A DNA stretch of 64,000 nucleotides from positions 682,001-746,000 of the forward strand of contig NZ_MWPH01000001.1 in assembly GCF_002177135.1 (NCBI RefSeq), in the 5' to 3' direction. The DNA is from Natronolimnobius baerhuensis (lineage in GTDB: Archaea; Halobacteriota; Halobacteria; Halobacteriales; Natrialbaceae). The notes beneath the pieces are model-generated. The model searched no databases. It had not been told where the DNA came from and saw only the letters and a program-made list of their open reading frames with translations. This document shows, one piece after another, positions 28,881 through 37,196 of the stretch (position 1 is its first letter; each line of letters begins with the position of its first letter). A program made the position numbers and the translations under genes.

Positions 28881-28968
28881 ACCGTTAGCCTTCTGATGCA
28901 GACAATCCATTTTTCGGCATAACGCAGGATCAAAGGGCATATTTCAATTCGATACCACCTTCCCCCAT

Positions 28969-30453
28969 ATGAGCCGTCCCAACGTTCTGCTCGTGGTTCT
29001 CGATAGTCTGAACGCAAAGCATACGGGAATTCATGGCTACGAGCGAGATACGACGCCGTTTCTCTCCGAGTTCCAATCTCGAGCGACGGTCTATACACAG
29101 GCGCGAGCCCCAGGGATGACGAGCCTGCCAAGCCACACAAGCATGTTCACTGGCTATACGGTCTCCGAACACGGGGTGCATGATCTGTTGACCCACCGTC
29201 TCCGGAAAGGGACAACAATCTGGGAACGCCTCCGTGACCAGTATGACTACTCGACCGGTGTGTTTTCGGATAATGTTAACCTAACTGGTGACAACTCGCT
29301 GCAGTTCGCGTTTGAGCACGCCGTTGGGAGGCGTGGCCAACTCTTTCCAGCGGCCGCGGATCCGGATATTTTCTTTAACAGTCCTGAGTTCCTCGAGCAC
29401 GACGGTGATGAGAATAAACACCTCGCGTATCTCAAACACTGTCTTACCTCCGGGCAGCCCGTTCGCTCCCTCGCGAACGGTGCGGCGGCACAGCTCAGTC
29501 GGTCGCTCTCGTCGGCGAGACTCGAGCGCCGCCTCGATCAGTCCGGCGAGCGGTTCGTCGATCCGTTCCTCTCGTGGAGCGATAGCGTCGACGGCCCGTG
29601 GGCGGCGTGTCTCAACCTGATGGACACCCACGCACCGTTCTATCCGAAACCCGAGTACGATGAGTGGGGCGGACCCTCAATACAGCGGATGCAAGCCGAT
29701 TTGAACCCGAACTCCTGGAAAGTCTATGGCTCGCAACAGACGTGGGACGAGTGGGAGGCGCTCGAGGACCTGTATGACGGAACGATCAAACAGGCGGACG
29801 ACCACGTGCGGCGGCTGCTCACCGCGCTCGAGCAACGCGGCGAACTCGACGAGACGCTGGTCGTCATCACGGGAGATCACGGGGAGGGGTTCGGCGAGCG
29901 AAGCCGTGTCCGTCCTGACATGCAGATAGCGGGCCACATCGTTGGCCTCCACGAGACGCTCCTGCACGTGCCGTTGGTCGTCTCGTATCCGGGCCAGACA
30001 TCCGGCGAACGACGGGACGAACTCGCGACGCTTCGGGCGTTCCCGAACGTCGTCGAACGCGCCCTTGACGTCACCGAGGACGATCACGAGCAGCAACACG
30101 ATGCTTTCGTCGCGGATGGGCCGGTTCTTGTTACCGGGTCAACGGTCGACAAGAAGGCCAAAAGCGAACAGCGCGCCGGCAAGTACTGCGAGGACATCGA
30201 TCAGTACGGGGGCACGCTTCGGACCGTCTATCGACAAGAAGGAGACGCGGTTCGGAAGTACCTGACCTGGGATTCCGACGGCGTAATCGTCGATATTTCC
30301 GACGCACACACCGCCACGGTCGTCGAGGACGGCGATCCCCACGAAGTCATCCAGTCAGAGTTCTCACGACTTGAACCGGCAGATATCGTCCGAAACCAAC
30401 ACGAGGCGTCGGACGCGACTGTACGCCATCTCGAGGATCTCGGCTATGTCTGA
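28969..30453 (+). CDS. Sulfatase-family (alkaline phosphatase superfamily) protein
   Basis: A 494-residue metal hydrolase or transferase. The start RPNVLLVVLDSLNAKHTGIHGY gives the first metal Asp. The nucleophile site is TSLPSHTSMFTG, so Ser stands where sulfatases have Cys/Ser for formylglycine and the usual following Arg is His. Later LNLMDTHAPFYP and VITGDHGEGFGE supply metal ligands. Family members in agl clusters may act as phospho- or sulfo-transferases or hydrolases on surface glycans. No signal peptide is seen, so a cytoplasmic role is likely. Its stop overlaps the start of the next gene. Confidence 0.85.
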   Translation: MSRPNVLLVVLDSLNAKHTGIHGYERDTTPFLSEFQSRATVYTQARAPGMTSLPSHTSMFTGYTVSEHGVHDLLTHRLRKGTTIWERLRDQYDYSTGVFSDNVNLTGDNSLQFAFEHAVGRRGQLFPAAADPDIFFNSPEFLEHDGDENKHLAYLKHCLTSGQPVRSLANGAAAQLSRSLSSARLERRLDQSGERFVDPFLSWSDSVDGPWAACLNLMDTHAPFYPKPEYDEWGGPSIQRMQADLNPNSWKVYGSQQTWDEWEALEDLYDGTIKQADDHVRRLLTALEQRGELDETLVVITGDHGEGFGERSRVRPDMQIAGHIVGLHETLLHVPLVVSYPGQTSGERRDELATLRAFPNVVERALDVTEDDHEQQHDAFVADGPVLVTGSTVDKKAKSEQRAGKYCEDIDQYGGTLRTVYRQEGDAVRKYLTWDSDGVIVDISDAHTATVVEDGDPHEVIQSEFSRLEPADIVRNQHEASDATVRHLEDLGYV

Positions 30454-31585
30454 TCAGTGCCCCGAATTCGTCGAACGCATCGCGGCGGCCGCGCTCGCAG
30501 AGATCGACTCTGACGGGAGGATGCCGGCCGGTCACAACGGGCTCTATCAGGACCCTGAAACGAGCGCCCGAAACACGTCCCACTGGCTCGTCACCTTCGC
30601 GAAACTCGCCGAGCAAACGGGTGATTCACAGTTCGAATCCGCGGCCCATTCGACGGCGTCGTTTCTACAGAGCGACACCGCTCGACCGAACGGAGCGACG
30701 TTTCACCACCGCAATATCGAGGGTAAGGATCATTGCAACGGACTGATCGGGCAAGCGTGGACCATCGAAGCGCTTGCGGTCGCCGCTCGCACGCTGGAAC
30801 GTGAAGATCTGGCTAACCTGGCCCAGGATGTCTTTCTCGCTCACCCGCAGGATGATCGGACCGGGCTGTGGAAGCGCGTCGAAATCGACGGCCGAGTGCT
30901 TCCGTTCGACGCGACGTTCAACCACCAACTCTGGTTCGCCGCTGCAGGCGGGATACTCGCGGGGCTGCCGTGGACGGACCCGCGCGTCGACGACCGCGTT
31001 CGAAAACACCTGAACGAACTCGAGACCAACCTGCGGCTCTACGACGACGGACTCATCTTCCACCCGCTCAAACCGTCTCGATCGCTGCGCCGGTACGCAC
31101 ACCTCATTCGCGCCGACGAGCGAGGACGGATCGGCCTGACCTTCCTGACCAGTAGCGTACCGCTCCCAAGCAGACAGCGCCAACTCCGGTGGAAAGCAAT
31201 CGGTTATCACGCCTTCAACGTCTACGCCTTCGCGCTGCTACGGCGTCGCTATCCGGAGCATCCATTCTGGGACACTGACGTGTGCGAACGACTCCTCGCT
31301 TACCTCACGTCGTCGGAGTACGCTACCACCGTCTGGGACAACGAGTACGGCTCGCCGTACAATCCCGTCGGCTTCGAAGTTCCCTTCGCGATGGAAGTGT
31401 TCGACATCGGGTCGGATTCAGAGCGCACCGAGTGGCTCACTGGACAACTCGAGCGCCACTACAACGACGAAACGGAGCGGTTGGATCGGAACACCGAGGA
31501 CCCGGTGACCCTCACTGCGAGGGTCTATCAGGCGGCTCGGCTAACCGAAACGACGGTCGATGGGATCACGGATGATGACGACTGA
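30446..31585 (+). CDS. AglQ-like six-hairpin glycosidase-fold protein
   Basis: A 379-residue protein made mostly of helices, with WLVTFAKLAEQTGD, DHCNGLIGQAWTIEALAVAA and DATFNHQLWFAAAGGILAG, repeats typical of (alpha/alpha)6 toroids. Haloferax AglQ, required for complete N-glycan assembly, is of this general type. The link is inferred from fold-like features and cluster position. The ATG at 30446 overlaps the sulfatase end (stop at 30453), and its own end overlaps the next gene, so three genes form one translational unit. Confidence 0.65.
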   Translation: MSDQCPEFVERIAAAALAEIDSDGRMPAGHNGLYQDPETSARNTSHWLVTFAKLAEQTGDSQFESAAHSTASFLQSDTARPNGATFHHRNIEGKDHCNGLIGQAWTIEALAVAARTLEREDLANLAQDVFLAHPQDDRTGLWKRVEIDGRVLPFDATFNHQLWFAAAGGILAGLPWTDPRVDDRVRKHLNELETNLRLYDDGLIFHPLKPSRSLRRYAHLIRADERGRIGLTFLTSSVPLPSRQRQLRWKAIGYHAFNVYAFALLRRRYPEHPFWDTDVCERLLAYLTSSEYATTVWDNEYGSPYNPVGFEVPFAMEVFDIGSDSERTEWLTGQLERHYNDETERLDRNTEDPVTLTARVYQAARLTETTVDGITDDDD

Positions 31586-32543
31586 TCACGACTCGGACGG
31601 CGACGCAGCCGCCGCGGACGCCGAAATCGAAACGGTGTCGATCATCGTGCCGGTCTATAACGATCCGGACGGTATTGCAGCGACGCTCGAGTCGATTGGT
31701 CCCCAGCTTGGTCCGAAAACCGAACTCCTCGTTGTCGACAACGGCTCGACTGATCGCACACCATCAGTCGTCGCCGAGTACGAACGCAAATTCGACCACG
31801 TCGAACTCGTCGTTGAGGACGAAATCCAGTCGTCGTACGCGGCTCGAAATACGGGTGCTCGTCAATCGACGGGGTCGGTGTGTGCGTTCGTCGACGCGGA
31901 TATGACGGTCCCACCGGACTGGCTCGAGCAGGTGCGCCGGACAATGGCCACGCGAGACGAGCACTATGTCGGTTGCAACGTCGAGTTAACGCTCCCCGAC
32001 GAACCAACGCTCCCAGCGCGGTACGATCATCATACTGGTTTCCCCGTCAAACAGTACATTTCTCGACAGGATTTTACACCAACCTGCTGTCTCCTTGTGC
32101 GTCGCGAAGTGTTCGAGGATGTCGGCCTTTTTGACCATCGGCTGATCTCTGGTGGTGACAAAGAGTTTGGAAACCGCGTCGTAGATGCCGGCTATTCGAT
32201 TCATTTCGCCGAAAATGTGACGCTGTATCACCCGGTTCGGGAGTCGCTCCGCGCGCTCATCACGAAAGACCATCGCGTAGGCCGTGGACTCTGTCAACTC
32301 CAGCAGTATCACCCGGACCGCTACGGCGACCCTGGAATCCCGCCCCGACCGTCAGGAATCAAATCGCCCGATAGAGAACTCGAGCGTCGCGATAGAATCG
32401 GATTCAGCCTCCTCTCGACTGTGCTGACTGGCGTTCGCGGAATCGGATACTATCACGAGTTTCTTGTGTCGCGTCGGGAGAATACCGACGGCCCGGGGTC
32501 GTTATCCAACCCACGTGAGTTGACACCCGATGATGATCGGTAG
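31575..32543 (+). CDS. GT2 glycosyltransferase of the agl cluster
   Basis: A 322-residue family 2 glycosyltransferase. After an acidic lead it has VSIIVPVYNDPDGIAATLES, LLVVDNGSTDRTPSVVAEYE, then CAFVDADMTVPPDWLEQV with the DxD-type metal motif, and the acceptor/base region RREVFEDVGLFDHRLISGGD. Its role is sugar transfer to lipid-linked or nucleotide-linked intermediates; similar enzymes include AglE and AglI. The donor cannot be read. The start overlaps the AglQ-like gene; an in-frame ATG lies three bases upstream (31572). Confidence 0.85.
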   Translation: MTTDHDSDGDAAAADAEIETVSIIVPVYNDPDGIAATLESIGPQLGPKTELLVVDNGSTDRTPSVVAEYERKFDHVELVVEDEIQSSYAARNTGARQSTGSVCAFVDADMTVPPDWLEQVRRTMATRDEHYVGCNVELTLPDEPTLPARYDHHTGFPVKQYISRQDFTPTCCLLVRREVFEDVGLFDHRLISGGDKEFGNRVVDAGYSIHFAENVTLYHPVRESLRALITKDHRVGRGLCQLQQYHPDRYGDPGIPPRPSGIKSPDRELERRDRIGFSLLSTVLTGVRGIGYYHEFLVSRRENTDGPGSLSNPRELTPDDDR

Positions 32544-32544
32544 C

Positions 32545-33495
32545 CTACGTCAAAGTCGATTCGGCACCAACGAGCGAATCATCTGATTGAATTAATCCGT
32601 AGAGATACCCGAATCCAACCGCCGCCGTAAACACGAAAATCGTCACCAGTTGCTTGGCTTTCGCACTCGAGGGCGCTCGAGCAAGTCCCAACAACCGTCT
32701 TGGAACAAACTCGAGCATGAGCTGCCCCAAATACTCGTTCTTATCACTCGACGCTTCGGGCAACAGCAAGTCCATGATCCGTTTCGAGTAGCCTTGCCAG
32801 AACGAGCGGCCGACGAGCCAGCGGAAGTCACCGCGGTAGTCGAACAGTTTGTGGTGGACAACGGCCTGCTTATTATAAATAACACCCTTGCCGTACTTGT
32901 TTGCGATCCGGATGCAGACGGGCGCTTCGTGGGCCTGAATGTGTCGGTCGCCTTTGCGGCCGGTGTTTTCGTCGTAGCCGCCGACATTCAGGAAGACGTC
33001 TCGCTGGTAGGAGATGTTCGAGCCGTACGTGTTTCGCAACTCCTCCATGTGCTCGCCGAAGCCACGTTCGTCACAGCCGACCAGCCAGTAGAACTCCGCG
33101 GGGAAGAAATCCGGCTTCTTGGTGACCCAGTCGGGTTTGACGTGGCCACCGACTGCGATTGCATCGGTCTCGTCGTACACGCGAGCCAGTTGCGCGATCC
33201 AGTCGTCTTCGGCGACGCCGTCGTCGTCGATGAATGCCACAACATCTCCGGTTGCGATCTCTGCCCCACGCGTTCGGCTGTAGGAGATCCCCTGATTCTC
33301 GTCGTTGCAGTGGAGGACAACGCTCTCACAGTCTCCGTACTCGTCGGTAACGCGTTCGAAGACCGGCTCGTTCCCGTCGACAACGATGACGACCTCGAGT
33401 GGATCGTAGGTTTGCTCGAGGACGCTATCGACGCACTCCGAGAAGACGTCGTAGCGTTCCATCGCGTAGGTGCAAATGACGACGGAGACCTTCAT
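32545..33495 (-). CDS. aglG: GT2 glycosyltransferase, AglG-like
   Basis: A 316-residue protein starting MKVSVVICTYAMERYDVFSE, with VIVVDGNEPVFERV, AFIDDDGVAEDDWI (DxD) and GGYDENTGRKGD. A C-terminal hydrophobic segment (TIFVFTAAVGFGYLYGLI) anchors it to the membrane. Haloferax AglG, next to aglB, is a glucuronosyltransferase of similar layout; here the match is by neighbourhood. The ATG at 33495 was chosen because similarity begins there. It is transcribed away from aglB and shares a promoter element with it. Confidence 0.75.
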   Translation of the reverse strand: MKVSVVICTYAMERYDVFSECVDSVLEQTYDPLEVVIVVDGNEPVFERVTDEYGDCESVVLHCNDENQGISYSRTRGAEIATGDVVAFIDDDGVAEDDWIAQLARVYDETDAIAVGGHVKPDWVTKKPDFFPAEFYWLVGCDERGFGEHMEELRNTYGSNISYQRDVFLNVGGYDENTGRKGDRHIQAHEAPVCIRIANKYGKGVIYNKQAVVHHKLFDYRGDFRWLVGRSFWQGYSKRIMDLLLPEASSDKNEYLGQLMLEFVPRRLLGLARAPSSAKAKQLVTIFVFTAAVGFGYLYGLIQSDDSLVGAESTLT

Positions 33496-33519
33496 TGGGT
33501 AACGATTGCCGTGAACGGG

Positions 33520-33530
33520 GAATAAGCCTT
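33520..33530 (-). promoter_or_regulatory. AAGGCTTATTC element before aglG
   Basis: Minus-strand AAGGCTTATTC, about 30 bases before the aglG ATG (33495). The same 11-mer occurs at 33636-33646 on the plus strand at equal distance from the aglB ATG. It probably contains the TATA box (CTTATT) and an upstream recognition element. Confidence 0.5.
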
Positions 33531-33635
33531 TTCGTTCGGGTGTATTGAGGGGTTCACGAGGAGCCAGCGGCACAGATAGTCCGTGAAAATTACGGGTTCG
33601 GAAGCGATGAGAGAAAAACACCGCGAATAGATGAC

Positions 33636-33646
33636 AAGGCTTATTC
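33636..33646 (+). promoter_or_regulatory. AAGGCTTATTC element before aglB
   Basis: Identical to the element before the divergent aglG gene and about 29 bases from the aglB ATG at 33671. It suggests a matched core promoter and coordinate transcription of the two genes. Confidence 0.5.
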
Positions 33647-33670
33647 TTGACTTGGCACTGGTGCAAGCTA

Positions 33671-36598
33671 ATGAGTACTGATACTGAAAACGTCGAAGAG
33701 AGCACGGAGACATCGGCTCTCGAGGCGTTGGATGAGTGGTATCATATCCCTGTTCTCGGGGCTGTGATGCTGTTTATGGTCTGGGTACGCACTCAGGCAT
33801 ACGAGAACGTCGCGATGGTCGACGGCAACCCGCGCTTGGGCGGAGTTGACTCGTGGTACCACTGGCGGACAGTCCAGTGGACGGCGGAGAATTATCCGTA
33901 CACGATGCCGTATGATATCTGGACAAGTTTCCCAACGGGTCGGTACGTCGGGCAGTTCGGGACCCTGTTCGACCAGATTCTCGTCACCGCAGCGATGATC
34001 GTCGGTCTCGGCGATCCGACGACTGAAACGCTGTATACGGTGTCGTTGTACATGGTCCCGGTTCTCGCTGCACTGGTCGCGATTCCGGTCTTCTACATGG
34101 GTCGTCGTCTCGGTGGCACAATCGGCGGGGTCGTTTCAGTGTTGATTCTGGCGCTTCTTCCGGGTCGATTCCTCGTACAGTCGACGATTGGCCAGCTTCA
34201 GCACCACGTCGCCGAAGTGTTGTTCATGGCAATTGCCGTCCTCGCGATGATGGTTGCACTTCGCGCTGCAGAACGCGAACAGCCGGTGTATGAGTTACTG
34301 GTCGACAAAGACTGGGCCACGTTACGGAGCCCGACGCTCTACAGCGCGCTCGCGGGTGTCGCACTGACACTGTACATCTGGGTCTGGCCACCGGCGGTCG
34401 TCTTGGTCGGGATCCTCGCAGTCTTCTTTACGGTCCAGCTCTGTCTCGAGTACGTCCGGGGTCGCTCACCGGAACACACCGCATTCGTCGGAGCCGTCAG
34501 CCTTGGAACGGCGGCGCTGTTGACGGCGTTGCTGATCGAAGAGCCAGGTACGAGTGTCACCAGTTTCAGCTACATTCAACCACTGAGTGCGGCGCTCGTC
34601 GCGGGCGGCTGTGTGTTCATGGCGTGGTTCGCTCGCCAATGGAATCAGCACGGACTCGAGAGACGCTACTACCCGGGTGCGATTGCCGGCCTCATCGCTG
34701 CGACGTTCCTGGTGATGTGGCTGGTCCTTCCGGACCTATTCAGTACGCTCGTCGATAACGCGACACGCCGTGTTGTTCCGTTCGCTGATGCGGGAACCGA
34801 TGCGACGATTCAGGAGGCCCAATCACCACCAAACTTCGCGACTCACGTCTTCAACGAGACAGGTGCAGCGTTCTTTACGATGCTTCTTGGCATCGGATTG
34901 CTCCTCGCTCGTCCCTTTTTCGACCGTGAGTATCGCACCGAGCACACGCTGGTCATCGTGTGGGCGCTATTCCTGACGAGTATGGCTGCAACGCAGGTTC
35001 GGTTTGCATACTATCTCGTGCTTCCGGTTGCAGTCATCAACGCCGCCTTCGTTGCCGACGTCATCCGCTTCTTCGATTTCGATCTCGAGAGCGGCGTCAA
35101 CTCACTCAGAGAAATCGAGACCTACCAGGCAATTGTTGGCCTCATCATCGTAATCGTGCTGTTCGTCCCACTGTTGACTCCAATGGGCGCAGCGACTGCG
35201 ATGGACCGCGGCGGTGTAACGGCGCCATCCGGCGACTCAATACTCTGGGAAGATTCGAACGATTGGCTTGCAGAGAACACACCCGAACAGGGTGACTGGG
35301 GTGGTGCAGATAATTCCAGTCAATTCGACCTCTATGGCACCTACGAGTACCCAGAGAACGAAAACTACGACTACCCTGTCGGTTCCTACGGCATCATGTC
35401 GTGGTGGGACTACGGCCACCTGATAACGACACAGGGTGAGCGAGCCCCGCACTCGAATCCCTTCCAGTCCGGTGCAACATCGTCCTCGGCGTTCCTGACC
35501 GCAGAGTCCGAAGAACGCGGCGAGTTGGTCCTCGATTCAATCGCGGCCGGTGAATCGCCCGGCGACGAGTCCGACGCGGAACTCGAGGCGATGGCCGAGA
35601 ACGCCACCCACGAGGAGATGCGCTATGTGATGATCGATGACTCGATGGCCGGGGGCAAGTTCACAGCAATCGCACAGTGGACAGAACCTGAGTGGCAGGC
35701 GTACTTCGAGCAACAGAACGTGCTTGTCGGTGAGAACGAAATCGCGTCGTACGCAGGCAATGACCGCTATCAGGACACGATGGTCTCGTCGCTGTATCTC
35801 GAGGATGCAGACGGTCTCGAGCACTATCGACTCGTCCACGAGACAGCGCAGTTCTCCATCGTCGGTGCGGGTGTGGAGATAGATGAACGGTCGGGACAGG
35901 TGATACCACAGATGAGTACGGCGGATCGACTTCGGGCAGATTGGAATAGCTGGAACGATGTCGAGGAGTTAGCTGGCCAAGTCGAGATGGCGAATCAGAC
36001 CAATCAGGCAATTCCGTTCGATGAGGATGGGACTTATTATCACAACGCCCAGATCACCTCGTCGCTGAAGACCTTCGAGCGCGTCGATGGCGCGACGTTC
36101 ACCGGCGCTGTCGATGACGATGAACTGGCTGACGAAAACGCGACCGTCACTGCCGCTGTCGACCTCGAGACGGGGACAGATCGCCCGTTCACGTACACGC
36201 AGGAAGTCGACCTCGCCGATGACGGCACGTTCGAACTGACGGTGCCGTACGCGACGAACGAAGAGCGCGGCGTCGACGACGGCTACACGAACAGTAGCGT
36301 CGCGGCGGCCGACGACTACGAGATTACGGTCAGTACGACCGACGGTGACGAGACGCTGGTCTACTACGAGGGCCAGACCGACGTGCCCGAGTCTGCCGTC
36401 CTCGACGGTGAGCAACTCGAGGTCACACTCGAGGAGGTCGACGAACCGGAAGAAGCCGAGGAACCAGCAGAAGATGACGTCGATGCGGATGACGCGGATG
36501 AGGGAGACCTCGAGGATGTCGACGACGCAGAGATAGACGCGGAGACGAACGACGACGATCCGGAAGCAACGCTCGGGCCGGTTGGCGTGTCTTCCTAA
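33671..36598 (+). CDS. aglB: Archaeal oligosaccharyltransferase AglB
   Basis: A 975-residue STT3-family enzyme that moves the lipid-linked glycan onto Asn of N-X-S/T sites outside the membrane. There are about 13 membrane helices in residues 25-510. The catalytic Asp is in GGVDSWYHW (Asp60) and the sequon-binding motif is WWDYGH (from 578). A large extracellular domain follows. The C terminus adds beta-rich modules and an acidic tail of about 45 residues ending ATLGPVGVSS. The ATG at 33671 fits the promoter element at 33636-33646. Confidence 0.95.
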   Translation: MSTDTENVEESTETSALEALDEWYHIPVLGAVMLFMVWVRTQAYENVAMVDGNPRLGGVDSWYHWRTVQWTAENYPYTMPYDIWTSFPTGRYVGQFGTLFDQILVTAAMIVGLGDPTTETLYTVSLYMVPVLAALVAIPVFYMGRRLGGTIGGVVSVLILALLPGRFLVQSTIGQLQHHVAEVLFMAIAVLAMMVALRAAEREQPVYELLVDKDWATLRSPTLYSALAGVALTLYIWVWPPAVVLVGILAVFFTVQLCLEYVRGRSPEHTAFVGAVSLGTAALLTALLIEEPGTSVTSFSYIQPLSAALVAGGCVFMAWFARQWNQHGLERRYYPGAIAGLIAATFLVMWLVLPDLFSTLVDNATRRVVPFADAGTDATIQEAQSPPNFATHVFNETGAAFFTMLLGIGLLLARPFFDREYRTEHTLVIVWALFLTSMAATQVRFAYYLVLPVAVINAAFVADVIRFFDFDLESGVNSLREIETYQAIVGLIIVIVLFVPLLTPMGAATAMDRGGVTAPSGDSILWEDSNDWLAENTPEQGDWGGADNSSQFDLYGTYEYPENENYDYPVGSYGIMSWWDYGHLITTQGERAPHSNPFQSGATSSSAFLTAESEERGELVLDSIAAGESPGDESDAELEAMAENATHEEMRYVMIDDSMAGGKFTAIAQWTEPEWQAYFEQQNVLVGENEIASYAGNDRYQDTMVSSLYLEDADGLEHYRLVHETAQFSIVGAGVEIDERSGQVIPQMSTADRLRADWNSWNDVEELAGQVEMANQTNQAIPFDEDGTYYHNAQITSSLKTFERVDGATFTGAVDDDELADENATVTAAVDLETGTDRPFTYTQEVDLADDGTFELTVPYATNEERGVDDGYTNSSVAAADDYEITVSTTDGDETLVYYEGQTDVPESAVLDGEQLEVTLEEVDEPEEAEEPAEDDVDADDADEGDLEDVDDAEIDAETNDDDPEATLGPVGVSS

Positions 36599-36993
36599 CG
36601 GGAACCTGGGCGAGCGGTACGTGAAGTCGGCGATTTTTGCGCGCGATGGCGCTGAATGCTGATTCGAGAGGTGTCTCGTTGAACCCTGTTTCTTTGAGAG
36701 ATGTAGTGAGCAGTCCGCAGGTCACGCCCTGGAATCAGTGCGAACAAGTACGGGAGCGCCAGACCCGGTCCGAAATGTGAACAGTCAACACCCATATCCG
36801 AATTGAGTAGCGATAGCGCCGCTGCAAGCGCCCATGTTCTCCCGTTTGGAGTGGCAACCGAGTTTTTCGGTCGAAAAAGTGGGCACGCCACGCTCGAGTC
36901 TACCTATATTAGAGTCTGTGTACCAGCAATTTTAGCGCCCCATGTCTGTAATGATAAATTAAACTTATATCCATCGGAAACTGCCACTGGTGT
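36599..36993. other. Intergenic region downstream of aglB
   Basis: About 395 bases. A T-run (GATTTTTGCG) near 36633 may be part of transcript ending. The 3' third is AT-rich and ends in a TATA-like AACTTATAT at 36962-36970, about 28 bases before the miniprotein ATG at 36994. No other supported gene is seen; a minus-strand frame here has poor codon bias. Confidence 0.5.
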
Positions 36994-37128
36994 ATGGTTG
37001 ACTCAGACAACATGCGCGACTACCTGGCCACGCACCCACGAATGATCGGCGTCCTGTTCACCATATTTGTCCTGCTCAGTCAGGCAGGAACGGTCGCCGG
37101 TGGCAGTACCTCACAGCTCGGACCCTGA
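36994..37128 (+). CDS. 44-residue single-span membrane miniprotein (DUF7503-like)
   Basis: It reads VDSDNMRDYLATHPRMIGVL then FTIFVLLSQAGTVAGGSTSQ, ending LGP. A short charged N terminus leads into one hydrophobic helix with a Gly/Ser-rich tail. The HPRMIGxLFTxxxLLSQAG pattern is known to me from small haloarchaeal proteins now called DUF7503; no function is known. A TATA-like box 28 bases upstream predicts a leaderless transcript. It lies between aglB and a convergent CHAT gene. Confidence 0.8.
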   Translation: MVDSDNMRDYLATHPRMIGVLFTIFVLLSQAGTVAGGSTSQLGP

Positions 37129-37196
37129 GCAACACAGGAACCCCCAGACTCGAGAAGACGACTGCACCGCGATTTTTCAGCCGAGAAACCGAGACG

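Noticed and set aside
32545-33705. 70-residue N-terminal extension of the AglG-like protein
   Set aside because: It crosses the promoter element and lacks halophilic composition; the ATG at 33495 begins the GT2 fold.
36595-36891. Minus-strand 98-codon frame after aglB with hydrophobic text (FGPGLALPYLFALIPG)
   Set aside because: Codon use is unlike real genes here, it overlaps the aglB end, and the second half is Arg/Gln-rich noise. It might be a decayed membrane protein, but support is too thin.
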